DNA from: Bin87 sp965203195
GTDB taxonomy: Bacteria > Chloroflexota > Dehalococcoidia > Lucifugimonadales > UBA3495
NCBI GenBank assembly: GCA_965203195.1
Contig: OZ241860.1
Coordinates: forward strand, 3,410,001 to 3,474,000
Direction: 5' to 3'
DNA length: 64,000 nucleotides
Below the pieces are notes generated by a model. The model ran no database searches. It had not been told where the DNA came from and saw nothing but the letters and a program-made list of their open reading frames with translations. The position numbers and the translations under genes are program-made. Below, one piece after another: positions 34,554 to 43,448 of the stretch. Every line of letters starts with the position of its first letter. Position 1 is the first letter of the stretch.

Positions 34554-34663
34554 AGCAGTCACCCTGTATTCTTGCGCGAGCCGGCGCAGCTCAAAATGCC
34601 TCTTTCGGAGCCGGGCGCCCGCCGTCCGCGCGTTTCTGGGGCGGGCGCCATAACCCGGTCTCC

Positions 34664-35962
34664 CTAATCCTTCAGCGTAGCCGCCGTGGCGTGGATGGCG
34701 GCCACCGTTTCCTCAACATCGGCGTCGGTGTGGACGATGGACGGGTAGAATTTCTGGGGCCATGATTTGATGATCCCCCGTTCCAGCAGCCCCGCGTTCA
34801 GTCGGCCCAGCATTGCCCCGTCCGCCGCCAGCCCGTCCCGGTAGTTGCGCACCGGCCGCTCGGCAAAGAAAATGTCAAAGACCGCATCCTCGCCGACGCT
34901 CTGCGCCGCCAGCCCCTGCGCGGCGGCGGCGTCCGCCAGGGCCTGCCGGATCCGGCCGCCCACTTCCCGCAGCCGGTCATACGCGCCCGCTTTCCTCAGC
35001 TCCGCCAAAGTGGCCAGCCCGGCCGCGCAGGCTACCGGGTTCCCGTTCAGCGTCCCGATCTGGTCCACATAGTTGTCCGACGATACTGCCGCCCGGTCGT
35101 ACACCGACATTGCGTCGCCGGTGCCCATCACCGCCGCCAGGGCGTAGCCGCCGCCCATAATCTTGCCCACCGCGCACAAATCGGGGGTCACGCCGTAGTA
35201 TTCCTGCGCTCCGCCGTAGGCCAGCCGGAACCCGGTGACCACTTCGTCAAATATCAGCAGTACGCCGGCGTCGGCGGTGATTTTACGCAGCCCGGCCAGA
35301 AAGCCGGGGTCGGGCGCAATCGTCCGCTGCAACGGTTCCACGATGACGGCGGCCAGTTCGTCCCGGTGGGCGTCCACGATGGCCGCCGTGGTGTCCAGGT
35401 CGTTGAACTGCGATACCAGCGTCAGGTCGGTGATGGCGCGGGGGATGCCGGCGGTGTTGGCCTGCGCTTGCGGAAACTCGTCGCCCGCCGAGGGGAAAAC
35501 CGACATCATGGCGTAATCGCTGCTGCCGTGATACCCGCCTTCAAACTTGAGGATTTTCTCCCGCCCGGTGTAGGCCCGCGCCGCCCGCATCGCCTGAAAA
35601 CAGGCGTCGGTGCCGCTGGTGGTGAAGCGTACCTGGTCGGCGCAGGGGACAGCGTTGACCAGTTCCTCCGCCAGCAGCACCGCCTGGTCGGTGGCCGTGA
35701 AAAAGGTGGAGCCCCGGCTCACGGCCGCCAGCACTGCTTCCGTCACCGCCGGATGCGCGTGGCCCAGTATCATCGGGCCGGAACCCATCAGCCAGTCAAT
35801 GTACTCTTGGCCGGATACATCCCGGACCCGGCTACCCTTGCCTTCCCGCACCAGAAAGTTCATCTCGGCGGGATAGACGGTATTCCCGATGCTGCTGCCG
35901 GGCAGATACCGGGCCGCTTTGGCGAGCAGTTCCTGTTCCAGCGGGGTGCGTTGCCGGGTCAT
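34664..35962 (-). CDS. Class III aminotransferase, glutamate-1-semialdehyde aminomutase-like
   Basis: 432 residues. GGAGG six bases before the ATG. The fold-type-I PLP signature is present: TSGTDACFQAMRAAR, GGYHGSSDY, LIFDEVVTGFR and the PLP-lysine in AVGKIMGGGYALAAVMG. Closest by eye to GSA 2,1-aminomutase (HemL-like), yet in this type of genome many such proteins are paralogues acting on other amino ketones or acids. No other tetrapyrrole gene adjoins it except the HemQ-like gene 3.4 kb away. Confidence 0.85.
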   Translation of the reverse strand: MTRQRTPLEQELLAKAARYLPGSSIGNTVYPAEMNFLVREGKGSRVRDVSGQEYIDWLMGSGPMILGHAHPAVTEAVLAAVSRGSTFFTATDQAVLLAEELVNAVPCADQVRFTTSGTDACFQAMRAARAYTGREKILKFEGGYHGSSDYAMMSVFPSAGDEFPQAQANTAGIPRAITDLTLVSQFNDLDTTAAIVDAHRDELAAVIVEPLQRTIAPDPGFLAGLRKITADAGVLLIFDEVVTGFRLAYGGAQEYYGVTPDLCAVGKIMGGGYALAAVMGTGDAMSVYDRAAVSSDNYVDQIGTLNGNPVACAAGLATLAELRKAGAYDRLREVGGRIRQALADAAAAQGLAAQSVGEDAVFDIFFAERPVRNYRDGLAADGAMLGRLNAGLLERGIIKSWPQKFYPSIVHTDADVEETVAAIHATAATLKD

Positions 35963-36338
35963 GGCGGGCCTCCGTTAGGGGTTGCGAAGTGATATTGCCA
36001 TTATACACGGCATTGTCCCCAACAGCGGCGTGGCCGGTATGGGTGCGAGGCTTGCGTTTTTGCGGGGTTTTCAGAGGGCTGTTCCCGGCGGGGGGCGACG
36101 CTCGGCAGGTTGGGCCGGCGGTGCGGCTCGGTCGCCGGCCCGGCGCCTATAACGGGCCGGCAGGCAAATCCGTTAGCGATGATGCCGATTTCCAGATTGA
36201 TGACTAGATTAAGGCAAGTTTAAGGGTGCGGCGGCGGCGCGACATCGCGGAAATCCCCTTGCGGCGCGGGTAGCCGGTAGCGGGTACAGCCGGCGGGCGA
36301 ATATGACGACACGCGCTAATAGACGACACGCGCTGGCA
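35963..36338. other. Intergenic region at the strand-composition switch; possible origin candidate
   Basis: No gene is supported. It holds a DnaA-box-like TTATACACG at 36001-36009, a moderately AT-rich patch around 36190-36225, and a direct repeat GACGACACGCGCT (36306-36318 and 36322-36334). Sequence to the left is C-rich on the plus strand and to the right G-rich. One near-match to a DnaA box is not enough for an origin. Confidence 0.3.
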
Positions 36339-36977
36339 TCAGTAGCCGGGGCGGTTGGCCGGCGCCAGGTGGTCAACCGCGTTGTAGGTGGCCAGGCGGC
36401 TGCTGCGGTCGCCGGCTCTGGTGGCGACGCTGATGGTGGTGCGGCTGCCCAGGGACAGCTCCATATAGTTGATGTTCGCCAGAGGCATTTTGAGGACGGC
36501 GGCCACGATGCTGCGGATGGTGAAGTTGTGGGTAACGGCGATTACCGTATCGCCGGCGCCGTAGCGGGTTTCCCATTCGGCAACGGCGGACAGCGCCCGG
36601 CGCTGCACATCGCCCAGGGATTCGCCGCCAGGCATCGTTACGCTGGCGGCGTCGCGGCGCCAGTTCCGGTACAGGTCGGGCCAATCGTCGCGCATCTGCT
36701 GGACGGTTACGCCTTCCAGAGCGCCCATATCCATTTCCGTCAGGCGAGGTTCCGGGGCGGCGGCGAGGCCGGTGAGGTCGGCGATTTGGCGGGCCACATC
36801 GTGGGCCCGGCGGAGGGGGCTGGCGTAGATGGCCACCGGGCGCCAGGCTACGCTGGCCACGGCAATGTCCCGCGCCTGGCGCCGGCCCAGGTCGGTCAGC
36901 AGGGAGTCGGTAGAGCCCTGGAGGCGGCCGGCGGCGTTGAGGTCGGTTTCGCCGTGGCGCAGCAGATGCAGCCGCAT
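36339..36977 (-). CDS. Histidine phosphatase (phosphoglycerate mutase-like) family protein
   Basis: 212 residues. LLRHGET at residues 5-11 with the nucleophilic His, the acid MGALEG, and the second His in VTHNF complete the two-His phosphatase site. Small members of this family act on phosphorylated metabolites (for example alpha-ribazole phosphate or phosphosugars). It starts six bases after the CBS/CorC gene stop and is co-transcribed. Substrate unknown. Confidence 0.9.
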   Translation of the reverse strand: MRLHLLRHGETDLNAAGRLQGSTDSLLTDLGRRQARDIAVASVAWRPVAIYASPLRRAHDVARQIADLTGLAAAPEPRLTEMDMGALEGVTVQQMRDDWPDLYRNWRRDAASVTMPGGESLGDVQRRALSAVAEWETRYGAGDTVIAVTHNFTIRSIVAAVLKMPLANINYMELSLGSRTTISVATRAGDRSSRLATYNAVDHLAPANRPGY

Positions 36978-36983
36978 CAGGCT

Positions 36984-38381
36984 TTAGCCTCCGGCGCCGG
37001 ACTGGTCGGGCGGCGCCGGCGACGTGGCCGGCAGCCGTTCCAGACGCACGCGGTTGATGCGGGCTCCCGTCATTTCGGTAACGGTTACGGACAGGCCGGC
37101 GACCTGCACGGCGTCCTGCTCCCGGGGGATGGCGCCGGTGTGGCGCAGCACCAGCCCGGCGATGGTCTGGTATTCGCCTTCCGGCAGCAGGATGCCCTCG
37201 TCGTCCAGCCGGTCGTTGATTTCAATGATGGACATTACGCCGTCCAGCAGGAAGGCGCCGTCGTCCAGGCGCACGATGCCGCTGTCGGCCTGCGCCGAGG
37301 GGGGGTCGTCGTCGGCCAGGGTGCCGACGATGACGCTGGTGAGCTGCTTCATCGTCACCAGCCCGGCGATGCCGCCGTATTCGTTGGTGACCATCATCAT
37401 AGACAGCCGGCGTTCCTGCATGGCGTCAAAGGTGTCGGATATGGTGACGGTTTCGGGGATGAAGTCCACTGCCCGCATAGTGTCGGTGACGGGGTCGTCC
37501 GGGCCGATCAGGCCCTTGCTCTGGGCGATGAGGACTTCCTTGTTGGAGAGCACGCCGATGACGGCTTCCTGGGTGCCTTCGTAGATGGGGAACCTGGTGT
37601 GGCTGTTTTCGGCGTAGAGGGCGAGGAACTGGTTGAGGGTGGTGCCTTTTTCGATCCAGACGATTTCGGTGCGTGGGGTCATAATTTCGTTGAGGCGGCG
37701 GTCGCGGAAGCGGAACACCCGGTGCAGGCGCTGGGCCTCGTCCTGTTCTACGGCCCCCTGCTGCCGGGACAGGTCGATCATCATCCGCAGTTCGCCTTCG
37801 GTGTAGGTGGTTTGCCAGGTGTTGGCGGGCGTGCGGAGGATTTTGTAAATCAGCCGGGGTGCGGCGGTAAAGAAGTAGATGAACGGGGCGCAGAGCCACA
37901 TTGTCCATCCTACCGGGCGGGCGGCGATGAGGGACCAGCGTTCCGAGTAGGTGGCGGCCAGGGTTTTGGGGGTGATTTCGCCGAATATGGAGATGGCCAC
38001 GGTCATAATCAGCGTGGTGAGGAGGGCGGCGTATGCGGAGCCGTCCAGGAGTTCGGCGGCCAGCGCGGTGCCGATGGCGGTGGCGAAGATGGTGAAGGCG
38101 TTTTGGCTGAGGAGGATGGTGGCGAAGAACTTTTCGTGCTGCGCCAGCACGCGGTCCACGGCGCGGGCGGCGGCGTGGCCCTGGTCGGCGAGGTAGCGGA
38201 TGCGGAGCTTGTTGACCGCAATCAGGGCCGACTCGGCGCTGGTGAAGAAGATGACCCCCAGAAAACTGACGGCCAGGAGCGCCAGTTGCAGGCCCAACGG
38301 CATTGTGAAGCCGCCGCCGCTGGCTCCGGCTTGTAGCAGAATGACCCAGTGGGATAAACCGGCGGGCGCAATGTCCAGCAT
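36984..38381 (-). CDS. CNNM/CorC-type membrane protein with DUF21, CBS pair and CorC_HlyC domains
   Basis: 465 residues. N-terminal hydrophobic helices make up the DUF21 transporter region (FFTSAESALIAVNKLRIRYLA, FGEITPKTLAA), followed by two CBS domains starting at IMTPRTEIVWI and the C-terminal CorC_HlyC domain (LPEGEYQTIAGLVL). The family is linked to Mg2+/Co2+ efflux and nucleotide sensing at the inner membrane. GGAGG lies about twelve bases before the ATG. First gene of a two-gene operon with the phosphatase. Confidence 0.92.
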   Translation of the reverse strand: MLDIAPAGLSHWVILLQAGASGGGFTMPLGLQLALLAVSFLGVIFFTSAESALIAVNKLRIRYLADQGHAAARAVDRVLAQHEKFFATILLSQNAFTIFATAIGTALAAELLDGSAYAALLTTLIMTVAISIFGEITPKTLAATYSERWSLIAARPVGWTMWLCAPFIYFFTAAPRLIYKILRTPANTWQTTYTEGELRMMIDLSRQQGAVEQDEAQRLHRVFRFRDRRLNEIMTPRTEIVWIEKGTTLNQFLALYAENSHTRFPIYEGTQEAVIGVLSNKEVLIAQSKGLIGPDDPVTDTMRAVDFIPETVTISDTFDAMQERRLSMMMVTNEYGGIAGLVTMKQLTSVIVGTLADDDPPSAQADSGIVRLDDGAFLLDGVMSIIEINDRLDDEGILLPEGEYQTIAGLVLRHTGAIPREQDAVQVAGLSVTVTEMTGARINRVRLERLPATSPAPPDQSGAGG

Positions 38382-38681
38382 CGGGGCGAATTACCTCCAA
38401 GCGAAAGCGGGGCGACGGGGCGAAAAGACGGGGGCCGGCGGCGGCGAAATGCGGGCGACAGGCCAACGGCGGAACCAGATTTGGGTTATTGCCCAACAGC
38501 ATAGCACCGGATGCGTTGCGGCGTAAAGTTGACGCCCGTCCCCGGTCTGCCTAGTATAGACGGGCCGCCGCATCCGCTTGTATGTCCGCCGGTCAGCAAA
38601 CCGGCAGGACGGAAAGGGGTCGGGGCGGGAATGGAACGAAATGGAATGGAACGGACGGAGCATAAGGGAAGCGATGAGGCT

Positions 38682-39857
38682 ATGCTGATTCTGGGCATTG
38701 AAACTTCCTGTGATGAAACCGCGGTGGGCATTGTGGCGGACGGGCGGCAGCTGCGGGCGAATGTCATCGCGTCGCAGGCGGGTCTGCACGCGCCGCACGG
38801 GGGGGTGGTGCCGGAGCTGGCGGCGCGGCAGCACGTGCGCGACCTGCCGCCCACGCTGGGGCGGGCGCTGGCGGACGCGGGCGCCACTCTGGACGACATT
38901 GACGCCGTGGCGGTTACCCACGGGCCCGGGCTGGCGGGCGCGCTCATCAGCGGGGTCAACACTGCCAAAGCGCTGGCCCTGACGCTCGGCAAGCCTCTGA
39001 TTGGGGTCAACCACCTGGAGGGGCATATCTACGCCGCCTGGCTGGCGGCGCCGGAAACGCCGGCGCCGGCCGAGGAGCCGGGGTTCCCGCTGGCGTGTCT
39101 GGTGGCGTCGGGCGGCCACACTGATCTGATGCTGATGGAAGGGCACAGGGATTATCGGCTGGTGGGGCGCACGCGGGACGACGCCGCCGGGGAAGCCTTT
39201 GACAAGGCGGCGCGGGTACTGGGGCTGGGTTTTCCCGGCGGGCCGGAAATACAGAAAGCCGCCGAGATGCTGGCGACTTTTGCCGAGCCGGAGTCCGAAC
39301 CTGAATCCGGTGACCACGGCCAGGATTATGGAGATGGCGCGGGCGGACACCGGGCGGCGCGGCTGGCCCGGGCGGCGGCGCCGCTGCCCCGGGCCTGGAT
39401 GCGGAACACGCCGGACTTCAGCTTCAGTGGCGTGAAGACGGCGCTGCTGCACCGGGCGCAGGATGTGGGCCTGTACCCGGCGGCGGGTGATGGGGATGGC
39501 GATGGTGATGATGACGCCGCGTCCGCGCCGGATCCCGACCGCGCCCGGCTGGTGTCCCTGCTGGCGGCGGAGTTTCAGGAATCGCTGGTTGATGTGATGA
39601 CGGCCAAGCTGTTGGCGATGGCGGAACGGTACGGGGCCCGGGGGCTGGTATTGGGGGGCGGCGTGGTGGCCAACGCGCGGCTGCGGGAGCGCATCCGGGG
39701 CGCGGCGGCGCTGCCGGCGGTGATACCTCCGCCCGTGTTGTGCACGGACAACGGGGCGATGATTGCGGCGGGGGCCTTTTACCAGTACCGGCGGGGGGAG
39801 GTTGACGGGCTGTCGCTGGATGTGGATCCGTCGCTGCCATTTGGACGGGCGGAATAG
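38682..39857 (+). CDS. tsaD: tRNA N6-threonylcarbamoyladenosine synthase subunit TsaD
   Basis: 391 residues, about 50 longer than usual. GIETSCDET, HGPGLAGALISG, HLEGH with metal ligands His111 and His115, VASGGHTDL and GGGVVANARLRE are intact; it installs t6A37 in ANN-decoding tRNAs. Two additions interrupt the C-terminal half: residues ~201-226 (AEPESEPESGDHGQD...) and ~268-286 (AGDGDGDGDDDAAS). Both are low-complexity and encoded by short tandem units. The ATG at 38682 is chosen from conservation; GAGG is just two bases before it, so in-frame ATGs at 38631 or 38646 could be used. Divergent from the CorC gene. Confidence 0.95.
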   Translation: MLILGIETSCDETAVGIVADGRQLRANVIASQAGLHAPHGGVVPELAARQHVRDLPPTLGRALADAGATLDDIDAVAVTHGPGLAGALISGVNTAKALALTLGKPLIGVNHLEGHIYAAWLAAPETPAPAEEPGFPLACLVASGGHTDLMLMEGHRDYRLVGRTRDDAAGEAFDKAARVLGLGFPGGPEIQKAAEMLATFAEPESEPESGDHGQDYGDGAGGHRAARLARAAAPLPRAWMRNTPDFSFSGVKTALLHRAQDVGLYPAAGDGDGDGDDDAASAPDPDRARLVSLLAAEFQESLVDVMTAKLLAMAERYGARGLVLGGGVVANARLRERIRGAAALPAVIPPPVLCTDNGAMIAAGAFYQYRRGEVDGLSLDVDPSLPFGRAE

Positions 39858-39889
39858 AGAGACGGGGCCGGCGCCGGGGCGGCGCATAC

Positions 39890-40591
39890 TCAAGACCGCA
39901 TCCTCATAATGGCGGCGTCGGCGGGGGCCGGCGGCGCGCCGGGGCCGGTGGAGGCCGTGTCCGTATCCGCGTCTGTGTCCGTGTTCGTATTCGTATTCGT
40001 ATTGGCATAGGCGGCGGCGGGCGGGGCAGGGGTGGCGCCGGCTGCGGTCAGGAGGGCGTTGGCGAAGGCGAGCAGGTCGCTTTCCGGGGCGGCGCAAGGT
40101 AGATCCAGGTTCCAGTTGACGCCGGCGATTTGGATTTGGCGTCCGCCCGGTTGGGACATACTGCGCCAGATGAGGCCGCCGACCAGGAGGATCAGTAGCA
40201 TCAGCAGCAGGGCGGCGGCGTGGAGGTTGATGACGGGGATGATGATGCCGGGCAGCCGGTCCACCAGCCAGTAGGCGAGCAGCAGGTAGAGGGCGGCGCC
40301 GCCGAAGATCAGCGCCGTCCACTGGGGCCAGGAGAAGCTGCGGCGGGCTTCGTGGCGCACGCTGACGCCGCAGACGGAGGCGGCGGGGAACATCTGGGTG
40401 GCGTGGGCGCGGGGCCCAGGGTCATCGCTGATGAGGCGGCGGGTGGTGGCGACCAGCAGGCGGCCTTCGGCGGCGGGTTCCGCAAGCAGGCCGCGCTCGG
40501 CGTGGAGGATGGCCTGGACGGCCTCGCCGGGCAGCAGTTCTACGCCCCGGAGGCGGGTCAGATAGGAACGGGACGGCGGTTGTGGTTGCAT
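39890..40591 (-). CDS. Two-helix membrane protein of unknown function
   Basis: 233 residues from ATG 40591; longer frames lack support. The N-terminal half (LLPGEAVQAILHAERGLLAE..GRLLVATTRRLIS) resembles a bacterial PH-like domain. Two hydrophobic segments follow (TALIFGGAALYLLLAYWLV and LLLMLLILLVGGLIW), then a cytosolic region and a tail of alternating Asn-Thr and Asp-Thr (NTNTNTNTDTDADTDT) from a hexanucleotide array. Role unknown. An 8-bp tandem repeat lies upstream. Confidence 0.65.
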   Translation of the reverse strand: MQPQPPSRSYLTRLRGVELLPGEAVQAILHAERGLLAEPAAEGRLLVATTRRLISDDPGPRAHATQMFPAASVCGVSVRHEARRSFSWPQWTALIFGGAALYLLLAYWLVDRLPGIIIPVINLHAAALLLMLLILLVGGLIWRSMSQPGGRQIQIAGVNWNLDLPCAAPESDLLAFANALLTAAGATPAPPAAAYANTNTNTNTDTDADTDTASTGPGAPPAPADAAIMRMRS

Positions 40592-40660
40592 TGGCCTGGG
40601 GGTTGCGTGGCGCAGTAGGGCAGTATTGATGATGGCGCGGGCGGGCGTAGCGGCGGCGGC

Positions 40661-40692
40661 GTATGCCCGTATGCCCGTATGCCCGTATGCTC
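40661..40692. repeat. Four tandem copies of an 8-bp unit
   Basis: GTATGCCC three times and GTATGCTC once, in the gap between the menaquinone methyltransferase stop and the membrane-protein start. Confidence 0.8.
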
Positions 40693-40739
40693 CGGCAGAG
40701 ATGCTACCACAATCGGGGCGGTTAGCGGCATACTTGCGG

Positions 40740-41498
40740 TCAGGCATTGCCGCCGCCGGGCGCCGGGCCGGGCTTGTCGCCGTAATGGAGGGCCACGCCG
40801 CCCATTCCCAGCCGGCGGTAGCCGACGTTGATCAGGCCGGCCTGCCGGTACACTGCGGCCAGGCCGGCGGCGGTCAGAAAGTAGTCCACGCTGTCGGGCA
40901 GGTAGGTGTAGGCGGCGCGGTCGCCGGCCACCAGTTCGCCGAGCAGCGGCACCACTTTATGGAAGTAGATGCGGCCCACCTTTTCCCGGATGCCGGGGGG
41001 CATTGGGGTGAGTTCCAGGGTGGCGACGCGGCCGCCGGGGGCGACGACGCGGGCCATTTCGGCGATGGCGGCGGGGACATCGGGCATATTGCGCAGGCTG
41101 AAGCCGGCGGTGGCGCAGATGAAGGCGCCGTCGGGGAAGGGCAGTTGGAGGGCATCGCCCGTGGCCAGGTGCACCGGAGCAGTGGAGCGGCGGCGGGCAT
41201 TGGCGGCGGTACGCTTGGCGGCGGCGAGGTGGAGCATCTCCGGCAGCAGGTCAACGCCCACCACCGCCGATACGCCGGGGCAGCGGGCCAGGGCGAAGGC
41301 CAGGTCGCCGGTGCCGGTGGCGATGTCCAGGGCCGGGCCGGCGCGGCCGGCGGCGGCGGCGAGGCGCGCCGTCTGCCGCTTCCAGCGGTGATGCAGCCCG
41401 CCGGTCATCAGCGAGTTCATCAGGTCGTAGCGGGGGGAGATGCGGGCGAACAGGTCGGCCACATAGCGGCGTTTGTCCGCGCCGCGCAGGTGCGCCAT
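40740..41498 (-). CDS. menG: Demethylmenaquinone methyltransferase-like (UbiE/MenG family)
   Basis: 252 residues. ADLFARISPRYDLMNSLMTGGLHHRWK is the family signature, with SAM motif I ALDIATGTGDL and motif II SLRNMPDVPAAIAEMARVV. It methylates demethylmenaquinone in the last step of menaquinone synthesis; ubiquinone use is unlikely in this lineage. Lies eight bases after the DHFR-like gene stop, so probably co-transcribed. Confidence 0.9.
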   Translation of the reverse strand: MAHLRGADKRRYVADLFARISPRYDLMNSLMTGGLHHRWKRQTARLAAAAGRAGPALDIATGTGDLAFALARCPGVSAVVGVDLLPEMLHLAAAKRTAANARRRSTAPVHLATGDALQLPFPDGAFICATAGFSLRNMPDVPAAIAEMARVVAPGGRVATLELTPMPPGIREKVGRIYFHKVVPLLGELVAGDRAAYTYLPDSVDYFLTAAGLAAVYRQAGLINVGYRRLGMGGVALHYGDKPGPAPGGGNA

Positions 41499-41506
41499 CG
41501 GGGGGC

Positions 41507-42082
41507 CTAGCCGGGCGGTGTGTTGGGCGCCGGCGCCGGTCGGTAGCGGAGTTCTACTGCGCCACCGTCGTGGGTCTGCGCCGATTCCAGGCGCAAGGCG
41601 GTGGGCGGGGCGTTGCCGCCGAACAGGGGGATGCCCTGCCCCAGGATGATGGGGATGACGAAAATCCGGTACTCGTCAATCAGCCCGGCGCGGCGGAACT
41701 GTTCGGCCAGGTTGGCGCCGCCCACCAGCCAGAGGGCGGCGGCGGAATGGGGATGGCGGGGGGCAAGGCCGGATAGGAAGCCGGCGGGGTCGGCGGAGAC
41801 GAACTCCACGCCGGGCGGGGCGGTGGCGGGCGGGTGGCGGGTGAAGACATAGGCGGGCTTGCCGGGGTAGGGCCAGTCGCCGAAGCCTAGAACCTGGTCG
41901 TAGGTGCGGCGGCCCATCAGGAGGGCGTCAACGGAGGCGTAGAAGGCGGCGTAGCCGTAATCATCGCTGTTGCCGTTGCCATCGGTGCCGGCATTGGCGG
42001 AGGGTAGCCAGGTTACGCCGCCGTTGGCGTCGGCGATGTAGCCGTCCACGCTGGTTGCGATGTAGAGGGTGGTTTGGGGCAT
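41507..42082 (-). CDS. Dihydrofolate reductase/RibD C-terminal-like protein
   Basis: 191 residues from ATG 42082, or 204 from a GTG at 42121 which has a slightly better upstream AGG; the start is not settled. YIATSVDGYIADANGGVTWL, LLMGRRTYDQVL and VVGGANLAEQF-like (LVGGANLAEQFRRAGLIDE) mark the RibD_C/DHFR-like superfamily of NADPH reductases. A Gly/Asn/Asp insert (ANAGTDGNGNSDDYGY) follows the first strand. Many such proteins have unknown substrates. Placed between the J-domain gene and menG on one strand. Confidence 0.85.
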   Translation of the reverse strand: MPQTTLYIATSVDGYIADANGGVTWLPSANAGTDGNGNSDDYGYAAFYASVDALLMGRRTYDQVLGFGDWPYPGKPAYVFTRHPPATAPPGVEFVSADPAGFLSGLAPRHPHSAAALWLVGGANLAEQFRRAGLIDEYRIFVIPIILGQGIPLFGGNAPPTALRLESAQTHDGGAVELRYRPAPAPNTPPG

Positions 42083-42125
42083 AGGGATGGATGGGGGGGC
42101 CGCTTCCGGACGGGTAGGCACGGCG

Positions 42126-43448
42126 TTAGCCTATTTGACTACCCTCGTCGATTGGCGCGTCAAAGAAGTCGTCATCGAAGACCGACGAACGGGCATCACT
42201 GTTTTGGTCGTCAGGTGCCGGCAGATGATGCTGATCACCCTTGACTTGGTATACCGCGAAGCCATGTTCGCCATTACTGCTGGTTGTTAACATCATCATC
42301 CCGCCGCCACCTCCCTCTGTGAGCACCAGTCTAAAAATACCGTCTTGGTCATTGAGTATTAGACTTTGCCGACCATCTGTCCCTTGGAGTAACTGGAACC
42401 TGCTCTTTCCGTTACTGTCGTTTGTGCACAGAGCAGGTGCTCCATGAGATCCTTCGTCAATCCGCAGACGAACAGTGCCGCTTTGGTCGTTGATTTGTAG
42501 CCGTTGGTGACCGTTCTGCCCTTGGAGTAATTCGAACCGACGCTCGCCATTGCTGTCGGTTGTGAACAGCATTGGCGTTCCATTGTCGTCCTCGCCGATA
42601 CACAAGCGGGCACCACCGTTTTGGTAGTTGATTGTCAGATACTGCTGACCATCTTCGTCTTGATATATCACAAACCTAGTCTTGCCATTACTGTCAGTTG
42701 TGTACAGTATTGGCTTCCCATCCTCAGACTCACCGATGTACAGACGGGCATTACCGTTTTGGTCGTTGATTGCCAGCCACTGCTGACCATCCTCGTCCTG
42801 GTATATTGCGAACCTGCGTTTGCCATTGCTGTCGGTTGTGTAAAGCATTGGCGTTTCATCGGCATCCTCGCCAACCCACAGCCGGACATCACCGTTTTGG
42901 TCGTTGATTACCAGTCGTTGGTGACCATCCTCGTCTTGGTATATCGCGAACCTACGCTCGCCATTACTGTCGGTTGTGTACAGCATTGGCGTTCCATTGG
43001 CAGACTCGCCGATACACAGGCGGGCATCACCGTTTTGGTCGCTAATTTCCAGCCGTTGCTGACCATTCTCCCCCTGGTATATCCTGAACCGACGGTTGCC
43101 GCTCCGGTCGTTCATAACCAGCATTGGGTCGCCGGCTTGGTCCAGCGACAGCTCGGCGCGGGTTTGCCAAGCGTCGTTCACCAGCCGGAAGGATTTGGCC
43201 TGGATTACATCGGGGAGGGCACCACCAGCGCGATGGCGGTCGTAAGCTTCGCGCCGCTGTGGATCGCTCAATACCTCGTAGGCGCGGTTGATTTCGGCCA
43301 GCCTTGCGCCGGCGTCGGCGGCCGGGTTCCGGTCGGGGTGGTGGATTTCCGACAGGAGACGGTGGGCGGCCTGGAGCAACTCCGAGCTGGCTTCGGGGTC
43401 GACTTGCAGGATTTTGTAGAGGTCGGAGGATTCCGGCATCGGCGTCAT
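42126..43448 (-). CDS. J-domain protein with a 46-residue tandem repeat array
   Basis: 440 residues. The N-terminal J domain spans about residues 9-70 and keeps HPD (His37-Asp39) and YEVLSDPQRREAYDRH, so it should stimulate a DnaK-type Hsp70. From residue 137 to 412 six contiguous 46-residue units follow, built like DQNGxxRLxIGE / GTPMLYTTDSNG / RFxIYQDEDGQQxLxIN, with a degenerate half unit before and a decayed unit after. The regular polar turns and alternating strands suggest a beta-solenoid or propeller-like scaffold. GC is below neighbours. GGAG lies eight bases before the ATG. I know no named family with this pairing. Confidence 0.8.
   Translation of the reverse strand: MTPMPESSDLYKILQVDPEASSELLQAAHRLLSEIHHPDRNPAADAGARLAEINRAYEVLSDPQRREAYDRHRAGGALPDVIQAKSFRLVNDAWQTRAELSLDQAGDPMLVMNDRSGNRRFRIYQGENGQQRLEISDQNGDARLCIGESANGTPMLYTTDSNGERRFAIYQDEDGHQRLVINDQNGDVRLWVGEDADETPMLYTTDSNGKRRFAIYQDEDGQQWLAINDQNGNARLYIGESEDGKPILYTTDSNGKTRFVIYQDEDGQQYLTINYQNGGARLCIGEDDNGTPMLFTTDSNGERRFELLQGQNGHQRLQINDQSGTVRLRIDEGSHGAPALCTNDSNGKSRFQLLQGTDGRQSLILNDQDGIFRLVLTEGGGGGMMMLTTSSNGEHGFAVYQVKGDQHHLPAPDDQNSDARSSVFDDDFFDAPIDEGSQIG
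42213..43040 (-). repeat. Coding tandem repeat, six units of 138 bp
   Basis: Six in-frame 138-bp units in the J-domain gene. Units two to four are most alike; the last two drift. Regular length with no indels implies selection for the protein repeat. Confidence 0.8.

Noticed and set aside
36303..38336. 677-residue plus-strand frame over the CorC and phosphatase genes
   Set aside because: Same reason: Gly/Val/Asp/His-rich shadow of two well-supported minus-strand genes.
38391..40322. 643-residue minus-strand frame over tsaD
   Set aside because: Arg/Pro-rich shadow of tsaD and its neighbours; no motif and no ribosome site.
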